Below are positions 45,184-55,026 of a stretch of 64,000 nt of DNA, piece after piece (the stretch's first letter is position 1; the number at the start of each line of letters is the position of its first letter). The notes under the pieces are model-generated. The model worked only from the letters and a program-made list of their open reading frames with translations, did no database searches and was not told the origin of the DNA. The stretch is taken from contig CANMBS010000024.1 of NCBI GenBank assembly GCA_947496145.1, positions 1 through 64,000 of the forward strand, given 5' to 3'. This DNA comes from an uncultured Pseudovibrio sp. (GTDB taxonomy: Bacteria > Pseudomonadota > Alphaproteobacteria > Rhizobiales > Stappiaceae). The position numbers and the translations under genes are program-made.

Positions 45184-46128
45184 TTAATCGTAAAGGACCG
45201 CTGCGATCTCGGCATCATCTATATTGGATGCATCGTAGTAGTAAAAACCTGTGTCGATGTTTACTGGCACTTGCTTGCCCTGCGAGGCCATATAAGCAGC
45301 TTTCACGGTTTCATATCCGATGCCAACCGGGTTCTGAGTAATTGCCCCCGCCATCAAACCACTGCGCACTGCATCCGTTTGTGCCCGCCCTGAGTCATAA
45401 CCAATGATCACCACATCTTTTACGCCCATTTCACGAACGCCGTTGGCAACACCAATGGCTGAACCTTCGTTGGTGCCGAAAATACCTTTGATCTCTGGAT
45501 TTGCGGTGAGGATTGCTTTGGTCAGATCAGTGGATTTAAGCTGATCACCGCCACCATACTGAACAGTCACGACCTCAATATCTGGATACTCCTTCATCTG
45601 ATTCAGGAACCCGTCGCGGCGATCAATTCCGGTGCGGCTGGTTTGGTCGTGTGCGACAACAGCGACCTTACCGGAAGAACCGATTTTCTCCGCCATTTCA
45701 ACAGCAGCAAGTCCAGCTGCAGCGGCATTATCAGTGGCAGCAGTTGCGAGTGGGATATCACTGTCAACACCACTATCAAAGGCGATGACGGGAATACCGG
45801 CTTTTTGGGCCTGACGCAGAAGTGGAATGGCAGCCTGACTGTCCAGCGCTGCAAAGCCGATTGCAGCAGGTTTTTTCGCCAGCGCGGCTGCAAGCATGTC
45901 AATCTGTCGATCAACCATAGCTTCACTGTCCGGGCCTTCAAAGGTGATTTCAACATTGAATTCAGCAGCGGCTTTATCTGCCCCTGCTTTCACTGCCTGC
46001 CAGAACTGATGCTGAAAGCCTTTGGAAATCAGCGGGATGTAAATTTTATCAGCTGCCAGCGAGAATGAACTGGTTGCAAGCAATGTTGCAGTGGCTAATG
46101 CACCAATCATACGACGACGTGTAAACAT
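45184..46128 (-). CDS. Ribose-type sugar ABC substrate-binding protein
   Basis: A 314-residue periplasmic protein of the RbsB-like class (Peripla_BP_4). Signal peptide MFTRRRMIGALATATLLATSS..LA. KIYIPLISKGFQHQFWQAV, GFAALDSQAAIPLLRQAQ, GIPVIAFDSGVDSD and GIFGTNEGSAIGVANGVRE are typical. The binding protein is last in the operon. GGGAGGG lies upstream of the ATG at 46128; the frame extends to 46164. Sugar identity unknown; the FucU gene at the front hints at fucose or ribose. Confidence 0.9.
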   Translation of the reverse strand: MFTRRRMIGALATATLLATSSFSLAADKIYIPLISKGFQHQFWQAVKAGADKAAAEFNVEITFEGPDSEAMVDRQIDMLAAALAKKPAAIGFAALDSQAAIPLLRQAQKAGIPVIAFDSGVDSDIPLATAATDNAAAAGLAAVEMAEKIGSSGKVAVVAHDQTSRTGIDRRDGFLNQMKEYPDIEVVTVQYGGGDQLKSTDLTKAILTANPEIKGIFGTNEGSAIGVANGVREMGVKDVVIIGYDSGRAQTDAVRSGLMAGAITQNPVGIGYETVKAAYMASQGKQVPVNIDTGFYYYDASNIDDAEIAAVLYD

Positions 46129-46179
46129 AACTATTCCCTCCCAAAAATAATTTAGCCGGAGCATTACACTCCAATCAGT

Positions 46180-47190
46180 TTATGCATGAGCTTTTTTCTT
46201 GCGGGTCATGTCCGCGTAAACAGCCAGAATAATGATGGCCCCGGTCACTACCGTTTGCCATTCCTGCGCGACGGAGAGCACGCGCAACCCGTTTGTCAGT
46301 ACTGCCATAATCAGTGCTCCGATGAGCGTTCCCATGATCGTGCCCCGGCCACCTGCCAGTGATGTGCCACCAATCACAACGGCAGCAATAGCCTCCAGCT
46401 CATAACCAAGGCCAAGGGCTGGCTGAGCTGAGTTGAGCCGTGAGGCAATGAGAATGCCTGCAATGCCGCAAATTCCACCCGCCAGCGCATAAATGCCCAT
46501 CTTCCATGCATCTGTGTTAACGCCGGAAAGCCGCACGGATTCTTCATTGGAACCAAGCGCGAAGGTGTAGCGCCCCAAAACAGTCCTGCCGAGAATATAA
46601 GAAGCGGCAATGGCGACAAGGAACAGGATCAACACGCCATTGGGGATCTGTAAGCCGGGAAGGACAGCACCAATCACAGAACCACGGGAAATCTGATCAA
46701 ACCCCGGTGTATCATTGAAGTAAATTGGGCGGGTGCCGGAAATAACGAGAGACAGCCCCTTTAAAATAAGCATCATGCCAAGGGTTGCGATAAACGGAGG
46801 CACCTTCATTTTGGCTACAAATGTACCGGAACACAGGCCACAGAATGCTCCGGCAGCAATTGCGGCAACCACCCCAAGTGGCAATGGCATGCTCCAGTAA
46901 GTCAGCACCACCCCGGCAATCACTGCACAAAACGTCATCATAGTGCCGATAGAAAGATCAATGCCTCCGGTGATGATGATAAGTGTAGCGGCAATGGCCA
47001 GCACACCATTGACAGAGGTGGCCTGCAAAATCGCAATCATGTTGGACATTTGCATGAAGTTGGGTGAGGCCAGTGCAAAGCCGGTGAGCAGCACAATCAG
47101 GCTGGCAAACGCGAGCAGCTTTTGGTGGGCACCGGAGTGAACGAAACGGCTGAGCAGGGTGGGACCAGGTTTTATTGCTGTTTCTGTCAT
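46180..47190 (-). CDS. Ribose-type sugar ABC permease
   Basis: A 336-residue permease of the RbsC group with about nine helices. [21 protein letters not shown] is the group signature, and [29 protein letters not shown] in the second half is equally typical. Its ATG overlaps the stop of the ATPase gene (ATGA at 47187-47190). Confidence 0.92.
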   Translation of the reverse strand: MTETAIKPGPTLLSRFVHSGAHQKLLAFASLIVLLTGFALASPNFMQMSNMIAILQATSVNGVLAIAATLIIITGGIDLSIGTMMTFCAVIAGVVLTYWSMPLPLGVVAAIAAGAFCGLCSGTFVAKMKVPPFIATLGMMLILKGLSLVISGTRPIYFNDTPGFDQISRGSVIGAVLPGLQIPNGVLILFLVAIAASYILGRTVLGRYTFALGSNEESVRLSGVNTDAWKMGIYALAGGICGIAGILIASRLNSAQPALGLGYELEAIAAVVIGGTSLAGGRGTIMGTLIGALIMAVLTNGLRVLSVAQEWQTVVTGAIIILAVYADMTRKKKAHA

Positions 47191-48713
47191 TGAAATTCAC
47201 TCGTAGTTTGCGACGGGGTTTCGCGCTGAGTTGCAAGGCGCATAATATCCTCCTGTGTTGTTGATCTCCCTCCCGGCAATACCCCGGTCAGCCGTCCTTC
47301 ACACATCACCGCAATACGGTGGCTCAGGCGCATAACTTCAGGCAGTTCAGAGGAAATCACGATGATCGCACACCCCTGCTGTGCCAGTGTGTTAAGCAAC
47401 CTGTAGATTTCAGACTTCGCGCCCACATCAATTCCCCGCGTAGGTTCATCGAAAATGAGAATGTCGCAATTACGCAACAGCCACTTGGCGATAACGACCT
47501 TCTGCTGATTGCCCCCAGAGAGGTACTGAAGCTCCTGCCTGTCAGAGGGTGTTTTGATTTCCAGTTGCCTGATGTAGCTAGCCGCTGCCTGTGCCATGCC
47601 ACGTTCATTCAGCACACCCAGCCTGTTATAAAACTGATCCATACTCGCCATGGCCACATTGGCGCGCACATCCATACCCGTTGCCAGACCAAAGTGCTTG
47701 CGGTCCTCAGACAGATAGCCGATGCCAGCCTTTACAGCGTCAGAAGGACTGGTGATCTTACAGTGTTGCCCGTTCACCCGAATTTCGCCGGAATCTAATG
47801 AATCCGCGCCAAAGATTGCTCGCGCAACCTCAGTTCGCCCGGCACCCATCAGTCCTGCAAAGCCCAGTATTTCGCCTTTTTTCAGCGAAAAACTCACATC
47901 ACGAATTTCGTTGCCCCGGTTCAACCCCGTAACTTGCAAAGCGACGTCAGCGTGAGACAGATCAGGAACTTTAACGGCTTCATCCTTTACCTCACGCCCT
48001 ACCATCATGGAAATGATCTTGCTGACTGGTGTCTCAGCCGCCGGAACAGTGCCCACATACGCGCCATCCCGCATCACCGTCACCCGATCCGCAATTTGCC
48101 TGAGTTCATCCATCTTGTGACTAATGTAGATGATGCCGACACCTTCTGCCTTTAAGCGCCGAATGATAGTGAACAACTCAGCAATTTCCCTGTCATTCAA
48201 CGCCGCAGTTGGTTCATCCATGATCAGCACCTGCGATTGAAAGGAAAGCGCCTTGGCAATCTCCACCATCTGCTGCTTAGCGATGGTCAGGTCACTCACA
48301 AGTACATCAGGGCGCAAATCCAGTGCCATGCCCTTAAAAATATCGCGGGTTTTCTTTTTCAGGGCTGCTTCATCAAGTCGCCCGAAGCGCAGGCGGGGTT
48401 CGCGACCGATGAAGATATTCTGGGCCGCTGTCAGATCATTCATCAGGCTAAGTTCCTGATGAATAATGCCGATGCCAAGCGCCTGAGCCTCGCGCGGCCC
48501 CTGCGGGTTCACGGCGCTGCCTTTGATCTCGATCTTCCCTGCATCGCAGGTATAGATACCCGAAAGCACCTTCATCAGTGTGGACTTACCGGCGCCATTT
48601 TCTCCCATCAGCGCATGGACCTCGCCCGCCACCAGGTCAAATTGCACGTTCTTCAGGGCGTGCACACCCGGAAACGTTTTTTCAATATCCGTCATTTTGA
48701 CGATAGTATCCAT
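47187..48713 (-). CDS. Ribose-type sugar ABC ATPase, two nucleotide domains
   Basis: A 508-residue RbsA/MglA-like double ATPase. Domain 1: [34 protein letters not shown]. Domain 2: the Walker A is relaxed (GLMGAGRTE, as usual in this family), signature LSGGNQQKV, Walker [21 protein letters not shown] precedes the ATG at 48713; the frame opens at 48746. Confidence 0.92.
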   Translation of the reverse strand: MDTIVKMTDIEKTFPGVHALKNVQFDLVAGEVHALMGENGAGKSTLMKVLSGIYTCDAGKIEIKGSAVNPQGPREAQALGIGIIHQELSLMNDLTAAQNIFIGREPRLRFGRLDEAALKKKTRDIFKGMALDLRPDVLVSDLTIAKQQMVEIAKALSFQSQVLIMDEPTAALNDREIAELFTIIRRLKAEGVGIIYISHKMDELRQIADRVTVMRDGAYVGTVPAAETPVSKIISMMVGREVKDEAVKVPDLSHADVALQVTGLNRGNEIRDVSFSLKKGEILGFAGLMGAGRTEVARAIFGADSLDSGEIRVNGQHCKITSPSDAVKAGIGYLSEDRKHFGLATGMDVRANVAMASMDQFYNRLGVLNERGMAQAAASYIRQLEIKTPSDRQELQYLSGGNQQKVVIAKWLLRNCDILIFDEPTRGIDVGAKSEIYRLLNTLAQQGCAIIVISSELPEVMRLSHRIAVMCEGRLTGVLPGGRSTTQEDIMRLATQRETPSQTTSEFQ

Positions 48714-48887
48714 TTCGACACCCCCTCCCCAAGAGATGGTCTGCATCGCACAGCGGGTCTGACACCTTATTTATGCTGCATTCGCTATCCTGCTAAATCT
48801 CACGAAACTTCAACTCTAAGCAGCCATAACAATAGTACAACTCCTGAATACCTCTACGAAAAGCTCGCGGTATATCAATGGATTGCT

Positions 48888-49307
48888 TTAATTCTGAATG
48901 ACACCTTTCTTGATTATAACGTTACCGTACTTGCGTGTTGTGCCAGTAACGAGCGCACAGTAAGATGTCTTTGCTCGTTCATAGAAAGCAAAACGTTCCA
49001 GAAAAGTGATCTCAGTGTTTGCCGGAAGTGATATCTGATAGCTGCTCACCAGACCATCCGGCAGGCGATCTCCTTTTACCGGAGCCATCATCACCACATT
49101 CTCAGGATCATATTGATCCAATTCCCACAACGGTATGATAGCCCGTAAAAGGTCGCTCACCTCACATCCGTCCGCACGTAAAACCTTGTTGCAAACAGAG
49201 TAGGCGGGAAAATGTGCATCACAGAGTACAAGTTCATCTCCATGTCCCATCTCATGCAAGATCATCAGCAACTCTGGGAAAATGATCGGATTGATCCCTT
49301 TGAGCAC
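48888..49307 (-). CDS. RbsD/FucU-family sugar mutarotase
   Basis: A 139-residue protein. MLKGINPIIFPELLMILHEMGHGDELVLCDAHFPA holds the conserved Asp/His pocket (shown as MLKGINPIIFPELL, MGHGDE, CDAHFPA), and ERFAFYERAKTSYC, TRKYGNVIIKKGV close the FucU pattern. FucU/RbsD speed the change between sugar anomers so that the next enzyme gets the right form; the details fit FucU (L-fucose) better than RbsD. GTG start with GAGGG upstream. First gene of the sugar operon, 174 bases before the ATPase. Confidence 0.88.
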   Translation of the reverse strand: MLKGINPIIFPELLMILHEMGHGDELVLCDAHFPAYSVCNKVLRADGCEVSDLLRAIIPLWELDQYDPENVVMMAPVKGDRLPDGLVSSYQISLPANTEITFLERFAFYERAKTSYCALVTGTTRKYGNVIIKKGVIQN

Positions 49308-50055
49308 GTGCGCGCCCTCTCATAACAGACACCGGAAAGGCCCGGGTAAACTCTAAAATGCAGCCGAACACATTTCTGGTTCAGAGCCCCTTCTGGAACC
49401 ATTCATGCAGAAAACTTGTGGTCCATAGCGCGTATCCCTAACAGTTGATGGAAGAGCTGCTATTTCTCAAAAACACCACCTGCATTATGGAATATTACCT
49501 GTGCTAATTCGTGTTAGCACACTAGCAAAGCTGCGTATTTAATCAAGCGCATTTTTCCGTTGTAAGCCTTCCACGTCTTAACGTAACCCGCTTATTGATG
49601 ATCATCCGATCAGCAGCGCACCAGTATCTTTGTCTTTTCGGATCTCAATAAAGAACTTGATCACTAAGTTTTTCGTGATGAAACCGTGGTGAGAATAAAT
49701 CCGAGATTTGTGACTACGAGCGGCTCACTTCGCCATAAGTTTCAATCAAAGAGCAGCAGCATCTGTGCTGTTTGCTAATGGATAAAACTGTATAAAGTAA
49801 AATGGTTTCCTCAGTGAGCCTTTTTGGTATTGTTCATCTCTGCGCAGGTTCCGCTGATTTCGTCCAACTATCTCCAGCCTTAAATAATTTCAGGAGTATA
49901 ACTCAGAGAATAATAGTAGTATTTGCTCGGAGAAATTAACGCCAAATTTTTTATAGGCATATATGAGCTCTGGCGGTATAAGCTGCTTGAAATTTAATTA
50001 GTTGCATTGGATTGGGGGCGTAGGTGGCGTTCCGGTTTAAGCTTCGGGAGTGTCA
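49308..50055. other. Long intergenic region between sugar operon and secretion genes
   Basis: About 750 bases without a usable gene. It contains the palindrome at 49501-49520. Near 49590-49715 on the minus strand a short decayed frame reads HHGFITKNLVIKFFIEIRK and KDTGALLIG before a stop; it looks like an old coding fragment I cannot assign. AT-rich sequence near 49880-50030 probably holds the secretion promoter. Confidence 0.5.
49501..49520. promoter_or_regulatory. Palindromic operator before the sugar ABC operon
   Basis: GTGCTAA (49501-49507) and TTAGCAC (49514-49520) are a perfect inverted repeat around six bases. The shape fits a LacI- or GntR-type sugar operator. It lies 194 bases upstream of the FucU start on the minus strand. 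The regulator itself is not in the window. Confidence 0.6.
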
Positions 50056-51825
50056 ATGAGTAGATCGAAGAATGGAACCACGTCTAAACGACAGTTGGTT
50101 GCAGAGGCATTTGCAGCATCACGCTCTGGTTATCTGGGTGTTGGAGTTCTCAGTTTAGTAATCAATCTTTTGATGCTGACCGGACCGATGTTTATGCTGC
50201 AAATTTATGATCGCGTGCTTGCCAGCCATAGTGTTCCTACACTGGTAATTATCGCTAGTTTTGCAGGCATCTTATACATCTTCTTTGCATTACTTGAAGG
50301 GATACGGGCCAGAGGACTCTCGCGAATTTCGCAGGAAATTGATGCCCGTTTATCCAGAACAGCCTTCTTTGCTAACTTGCGTGTGCCCCTGCGCATGGGT
50401 GCCTCTGGCAAGAACGTGGACCCGATCCGGGATCTGGAGACCATGCGCCAGTTCTGGGGCGGACAGGGACCTGCCGCCCTCTTTGATATTCCGTGGATGC
50501 CGATCTACCTGGGGCTGGTGTTTGTCTTGCATTTCTGGCTTGGCATGTTAGCGCTGGTGGGTGCTGCTATTATTCTTAGTCTGGTGCTTGCCAATGAGTT
50601 TATGAGCCGCGAGCCGGCCAAAGACCTGTCAGCACAAAATGCGCAGCGCAGTACAATCCGGTCAGGTGTGCGCCGCAATGCAGAAGTAGTTCGTGCCCTT
50701 GGCATGAGTGAAATTCTCACCAATCGGTGGGAAGGAGCCAATGCTCAGTTTTATGAAGCACAAACCAAGGCCGGTGACCGGGCTTCCTTATTCGCTACCA
50801 TCATCAAGGCGTTTCGCTTTCTGCTTGGTTCTGCGGTGCTTGCTGTTGGTGCATGGCTTGCGATCTTGCAGGAGGTTTCTCCAGGTGTAATGATTGCGGC
50901 CTCTATCATCACATCTCGTGCACTCTCCCCGGTTGAACAAGCTGTTGGGCAATGGCGTATATTTATCGCGGCACGTCAGGCACGCGGGCGTTTGGAAAAG
51001 ACGCTGGAAGGTCTGGACGAAAACGCTCCTGAAACCGAACTGCCTTTACCTGAGAAAAACCTCAATGTGCAGCAGATTGCAACTGCACCACCTGGTGTGC
51101 GTGCGGTGACACTTGGCGGGGTCAACTTTTCTCTCAATGCAGGGGATGGTTTGGGTGTTATCGGGCCATCAGGTTCAGGAAAAACCAGTTTGGTCCGTGC
51201 GTTGGTTGGTGTGTGGCCTATTTTGCGCGGCTCCGTGCGGCTGGATGGAGCTGAGCTAATTCAGTGGTCAGAAGAACGACTTGGCAGCGCGGTCGGATAC
51301 CTGCCGCAGGATGTAGAATTGTTTGATGGCACGATTGCTGAAAATATTTCTCGTTTTGCACCCGAGCGCGAGGATGAGAAAGTGCTTCAGGCATCCCAGC
51401 TTGCCAACGTGCATGAGTTGGTGACCAGCTTACCCAATGGCTATGACACACAGGTGGGTGAAGGCGGTGCCTTACTCTCTGCCGGGCAACGCCAGCGTAT
51501 TGGTCTGGCACGTGCCCTTTATGGAAATCCTTTCCTCATTGTGCTGGATGAACCAAACTCAAATCTGGATGCTGAAGGTGAGGCTGCTTTAACCCGCGCC
51601 ATTAAAGGCATGCGCCAGAGCGGCAGTATCGTCATTGTAGTCGCCCATCGCCCAAGCGCCATTTCTGCGGTGGACCTTCTGCTGGTGGTTAAAGACGGAC
51701 AACAGGCGGCCTTTGGACCTAAAGATGAGGTCCTGCCCAAAATCACCGGACAGGCAGGTGCTCCTGCCCCCGGATCCGTTCCTGCAGCCAACGCCGGTTC
51801 TTTAAGTGTGGTGCCTCATGCCTGA
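50056..51825 (+). CDS. Type I secretion ABC transporter (PrtD-like)
   Basis: A 589-residue half-transporter without an N-terminal peptidase domain, thus PrtD-like and not HlyB-like. Membrane domain with about six helices (MLTGPMFMLQIYDRVLASHSVPTL in parts: LTGPMFMLQIYDRVL), then the ATPase: GPSGSGKTS, YLPQDVELFDGTIAENI, signature LSAGQRQR (Gly to Ala, seen in some relatives), LIVLDEPNSNLD. Exports a protein with a C-terminal signal, usually an RTX protease, lipase or adhesin. GGAG stands six bases before the ATG at 50056; GTG at 50050 is in frame. No substrate gene is adjacent. Confidence 0.9.
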   Translation: MSRSKNGTTSKRQLVAEAFAASRSGYLGVGVLSLVINLLMLTGPMFMLQIYDRVLASHSVPTLVIIASFAGILYIFFALLEGIRARGLSRISQEIDARLSRTAFFANLRVPLRMGASGKNVDPIRDLETMRQFWGGQGPAALFDIPWMPIYLGLVFVLHFWLGMLALVGAAIILSLVLANEFMSREPAKDLSAQNAQRSTIRSGVRRNAEVVRALGMSEILTNRWEGANAQFYEAQTKAGDRASLFATIIKAFRFLLGSAVLAVGAWLAILQEVSPGVMIAASIITSRALSPVEQAVGQWRIFIAARQARGRLEKTLEGLDENAPETELPLPEKNLNVQQIATAPPGVRAVTLGGVNFSLNAGDGLGVIGPSGSGKTSLVRALVGVWPILRGSVRLDGAELIQWSEERLGSAVGYLPQDVELFDGTIAENISRFAPEREDEKVLQASQLANVHELVTSLPNGYDTQVGEGGALLSAGQRQRIGLARALYGNPFLIVLDEPNSNLDAEGEAALTRAIKGMRQSGSIVIVVAHRPSAISAVDLLLVVKDGQQAAFGPKDEVLPKITGQAGAPAPGSVPAANAGSLSVVPHA

Positions 51826-53134
51826 TCAAACAACTTTGTCCAGTATTCAGTCCTCTCGTAAAAAACACATGCATTGGGGACTTGGCCTTGTTGGTGCTCT
51901 GGTCCTCGGCCTTGGAGGCTGGGCGTCGATTGCCGAAATCAACAGTGCAGTCATCACCTCTGGCTCCATCGCGGTGGATGGACAAGCCAAAAAGGTCCAG
52001 CATCAGGAAGGCGGGATTGTGGGAGAAATCCTTGTCAGAGACGGGGATGAAGTCAAAGCCGGGGATGTGCTGTTCCGTCTGGATGAAACGCTGGTGAAAG
52101 CTAATCTGGCCATCACTCGCAAGCGATTACATCAAATGCAGGCTCAGGAAGCTCGCCTGTCTGCGGAGTGGCGTCATGATGCAAAGGTCACGTTTCCTGC
52201 GGCATTGCTTGAACTGGCTAAAACCGACGAGGTCGCCGCCACTGCGGTAGAGGGCGAGCAGGCGCTGTTTGCAGCCCGTCAGCAAGGCATTGCCGGACGC
52301 AAGAAGCAGCTTGGTGAGCAAATTGAGCAGCTGGAGCAGCAAATTGAAGGACAAAAACTGCAACGTGATGCTAAAAGCGAAAGCATTGATCTGGTCACCC
52401 AGCAGTTAAAAGACTTTTCAACGCTACTGGATAAACGCCTCATTAACGCTTCTCAGGTGACTGGCATCAAGCGCGAGCGCGCTGGCCTTGTCGGTGACCG
52501 GGGAGAGCTGATTTCACGAATTGCACAGACCCGTGAAGCGATCAGCGAAAAGCGCATTCAGATTTTGCAGCTCGATGAAGAGTTTTTGGAAAAAGTTCTG
52601 AATGACTTACAAACCTTGCGGGCTAAGATTGCCGAACTGGAAGAACAGGAAATTGCAGCGCAAGACCGGCTGAAACGCATCGATATTCGCAGTCCCGGCT
52701 CCGGCTTTGTACACCAGCTTTCAGTGCATACAGTGGGCGGCGTGATCGCTCCCGGTGATACATTGATGATGGTGGTGCCTGAAGACAGTGAACTGCTGAT
52801 TGAAAGCCGTGTTCAGCCAGTGGATGTGGACCAGTTGAAGGTTGGGCAAGAAGCTTATGTTCGCCTTGCCGCGTTTGACCAGCGCACCACACCGGAGCTG
52901 AGTGCTTCAGTGCTCAATGTATCCCCGGACCTGACCCGCGACGAAGTCACGGGTGAAGCATTTTATCTCGCCCGCCTAAAAATTCTGGAGAGTGAGCTAC
53001 CCAAACTGGGTGGCCAGACTCTCCTGCCTGGCATGCCAGTGGAAGGCTTCATCCAGACTGGGGAACGCACCGTCCTGTCCTACTTCATAAAACCCTTAAA
53101 AGACCAAATTGCTCACGCTCTTAAGGAGAAATGA
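51818..53134 (+). CDS. Type I secretion membrane-fusion protein (HlyD/PrtE-like)
   Basis: A 438-residue periplasmic adaptor with one N-terminal membrane helix (GLGLVGALVLGLGGWAS). A split lipoyl domain (VQHQEGGIVGEILVRDGDEV) flanks a long coiled coil (residues about 95-280), and SPGSGFVHQLSVHTVGGVI resumes the beta domain. With the ATPase it spans to a TolC-type outer-membrane protein, which is not encoded here. It overlaps the transporter gene by eight bases. Confidence 0.92.
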   Translation: MPDQTTLSSIQSSRKKHMHWGLGLVGALVLGLGGWASIAEINSAVITSGSIAVDGQAKKVQHQEGGIVGEILVRDGDEVKAGDVLFRLDETLVKANLAITRKRLHQMQAQEARLSAEWRHDAKVTFPAALLELAKTDEVAATAVEGEQALFAARQQGIAGRKKQLGEQIEQLEQQIEGQKLQRDAKSESIDLVTQQLKDFSTLLDKRLINASQVTGIKRERAGLVGDRGELISRIAQTREAISEKRIQILQLDEEFLEKVLNDLQTLRAKIAELEEQEIAAQDRLKRIDIRSPGSGFVHQLSVHTVGGVIAPGDTLMMVVPEDSELLIESRVQPVDVDQLKVGQEAYVRLAAFDQRTTPELSASVLNVSPDLTRDEVTGEAFYLARLKILESELPKLGGQTLLPGMPVEGFIQTGERTVLSYFIKPLKDQIAHALKEK

Positions 53135-53219
53135 CCGTGCGCTCGCTCTGATTTAATGCTCGTTGCAAAAAACTGCAGCATTACACTTCGGGTATCATTC
53201 CATGCACCTCCACGCTGGT

Positions 53220-53447
53220 TCACTTCCAGTAGTTGTTGGCAGCTGCGATGGTACTGAAGTGTTCTGCTATGGTTTGAGACGCGGCGATAAGGGATTCTGA
53301 ATCATACTCATACATCAGCCGCATAACTTTGCGCACATCTGCGTCTGGCTGCATGAACTTGATAGCCATGCGTGAGAGTTTGACTGCAAGTTCATAGCCT
53401 TCCTGAGGGGAGGCTGTTTGCAGAGTTGGAAGCCAGTTTTCATCCAT
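53220..53447 (-). CDS. Small protein of unknown function
   Basis: A 75-residue soluble helical protein (MDENWLPTLQTASPQEGYE in its start). No family recognised. The ATG at 53447 has AAGG nine bases upstream; a start at 53456 would overlap that site. It stands alone between the secretion genes and the copper pair. Residue composition looks like true coding sequence (IMRLMYEYDSESLIAASQ-type helix). Confidence 0.55.
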   Translation of the reverse strand: MDENWLPTLQTASPQEGYELAVKLSRMAIKFMQPDADVRKVMRLMYEYDSESLIAASQTIAEHFSTIAAANNYWK

Positions 53448-53548
53448 CGATCGCATCCTTTTGCTTGGCGATTGATGGCAGGGTTGACCAGCTGTGGAAG
53501 GACCGCAATCTCCCTAATTTGCCCCCGGATTTATTGTAGGAGCTGAGG

Positions 53549-53581
53549 AAAAGCAGTCAGAGACCTCTTATCCCTGACTGC
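53549..53581 (-). terminator. Rho-independent terminator of the DUF411 pair
   Basis: On the minus strand GCAGTCAG (53581-53574) pairs with CTGACTGC (53560-53553) over a 13-base loop and is followed by TTTT (53552-53549). It begins eight bases after the DUF411 stop at 53589. Confidence 0.75.
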
Positions 53582-53588
53582 ATATCTT

Positions 53589-54065
53589 TTAGTCTTTGCC
53601 GTTCACATGTTGATAAATTGCGGGTTTTCCGCCTATGCCTTTTGGCAGTGTAAAGACGGTATAATTTGTGTCTTCATCTGCCTCACCCATTCCGAGTGAA
53701 CCAGCTGGCATACCGGGAACGCTAAGACCTTTTACGTCAGGCCGTTCTGCCAGCAGGCGTTGCACAGCCGCCAGCGGGACGTGACCTTCCAATACGTAAC
53801 CCTCCATCAATGCGGTGTGACAGCTTTGCATGTTTTCGGATATTCCAACCTGCTGCTTTACGCGGTCCATGTCCTCGGTGTGATGCACCGTGACTTGAAA
53901 CCCTGCCGTTTCCAATGCATCAGACCATGCAGAACAACAGCCGCAATAGGGTGATTTATAGATGGTCAGGCTCTCACTGGTTTCAGCTGATACGTTATGA
54001 GGCAATGCCGCAGAGACAAGAGCAGCAGCGAACGCACCTGCCAGCAGGTTCTTTTTTATAGTCAT
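53589..54065 (-). CDS. DUF411 metal-binding periplasmic protein
   Basis: A 158-residue protein with a signal peptide (LLAGAFAAALVSAALPHNVSA) and the DUF411 core: YKSPYCGCCSAW with CGCC, MQSCHTALMEGYVLEGHVP and a Met-rich GMPAGSLGMG. The family is linked to copper handling and is often near copper-efflux genes. It follows a Cys-rich small protein by 33 bases, forming one short operon with its own terminator. Confidence 0.9.
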   Translation of the reverse strand: MTIKKNLLAGAFAAALVSAALPHNVSAETSESLTIYKSPYCGCCSAWSDALETAGFQVTVHHTEDMDRVKQQVGISENMQSCHTALMEGYVLEGHVPLAAVQRLLAERPDVKGLSVPGMPAGSLGMGEADEDTNYTVFTLPKGIGGKPAIYQHVNGKD

Positions 54066-54098
54066 GATTTGTCCAATCCAGTTTCTGTGTTTGAGGTC

Positions 54099-54452
54099 TT
54101 ACAGAAATGAGCGGATTGGTGGTTTATCGATTGCGCGAGAGAGCACTCCCAGCAAGTCATCCCGTGTGAGCGAGTAGATCGGAACACTGTGATATTGTGA
54201 AGCAGGTATCGCGCTTTCTGGAGAAAGGGCCATCACAGAAACGCAGTTGACCGCGGCACCAAAAGCGTCGTTATTTTGCTCACAACAGCAACAGGGTGCC
54301 CTCTGCTTTGTCATCTGATCAGAATGCTCAACCTGCATTTGAGAGACTGCCATTGTCACAGCGGTCTGCTGCACTGCTCTTTCCACTGGCATGGCAGAAG
54401 CGTGGGGTGCAGTTACAAACACAAGCAGCAATACGGTCAGTACACGAAACAT
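54099..54452 (-). CDS. Cys-rich secreted small protein, probable copper-linked
   Basis: A 117-residue protein with a signal peptide (MFRVLTVLLLVFVTAPHASA) and a CCCC cluster (KQRAPCCCCEQNND) plus Met and His residues (MAVSQMQVEHSDQMTK). The end (DKPPIRSFL) recalls DUF2946-like copper-associated proteins that finish in PPR-type tails. Family not certain. First gene of the pair with DUF411; metal binding is inferred from composition and neighbour. Confidence 0.65.
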   Translation of the reverse strand: MFRVLTVLLLVFVTAPHASAMPVERAVQQTAVTMAVSQMQVEHSDQMTKQRAPCCCCEQNNDAFGAAVNCVSVMALSPESAIPASQYHSVPIYSLTRDDLLGVLSRAIDKPPIRSFL

Positions 54453-54677
54453 GCATGTACTTTAGGGATGCACAGCGGCGCAATCAAGTTAAACTGTCGT
54501 AATATCGCCGTACGTGAGTGCAGATTAGTTGACCGGAAAGTGTTTCAAGAGATGCTTGACTTAAACCTAACTTCAAGAAGTACTTCTTTGTCCTCTCGTT
54601 AATAAGAGGATGAAGCAGCTTCCAAAACGGATCGCGTAACTGAGCTTATGTTTTGCCTCGCGGATCTGGAGACTGAC

Positions 54678-54902
54678 ATGTCTGAATCCAAACCTGCTTA
54701 TATTGTTGCCAGCAGTTTCATACCAGAAGGCTCACGCTATTCAGGTTTCCAAGTATGGAAGCCCTTATGACGCTGTGGAACTCACCTGAATATCAGGCAA
54801 TTAAACACTTGCGCACCGATGTAATCCCGCCCAATTTCACTATTGCTGTGCAAAGGGATGACGGCGCTCCGCCTCCCCCCCAATGCGGGGTGGAGCGCTA
54901 AC
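54678..54902 (+). pseudogene. DUF1330 protein relic
   Basis: The frame from 54678 reads MSESKPAYIVASSFIPEG, SRYSGFQVWKPL, then a stop; one frame over, EALMTLWNSPEYQAIKHLR and TDVIPPNFTIAV continue to a TAA at 54902. DUF1330 proteins have exactly such a start and end, with about 30 residues between that are missing here. So an internal deletion with frameshift has destroyed the gene. A GC-rich hairpin at about 54865-54899 follows. The rest of 54453-55026 shows nothing more. Confidence 0.65.
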
Positions 54903-55026
54903 TCATCTTGACATCCCTGTTTCTGCACGCCTAATGTGTTCGTAGGAAAGACCGGAGGAGTTACAGCGATGAACAAGAACAGGACACATAATCAAATCTG
55001 CCCTGTTTCTTTGAAAGTTCATCACC

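Noticed and set aside
49590-49715. Coding-like fragment on the minus strand (HHGFITKNLVIKFFIEIRK)
   Set aside because: No start codon with ribosome site, ends early, and I cannot connect it to a family; possibly an old remnant.
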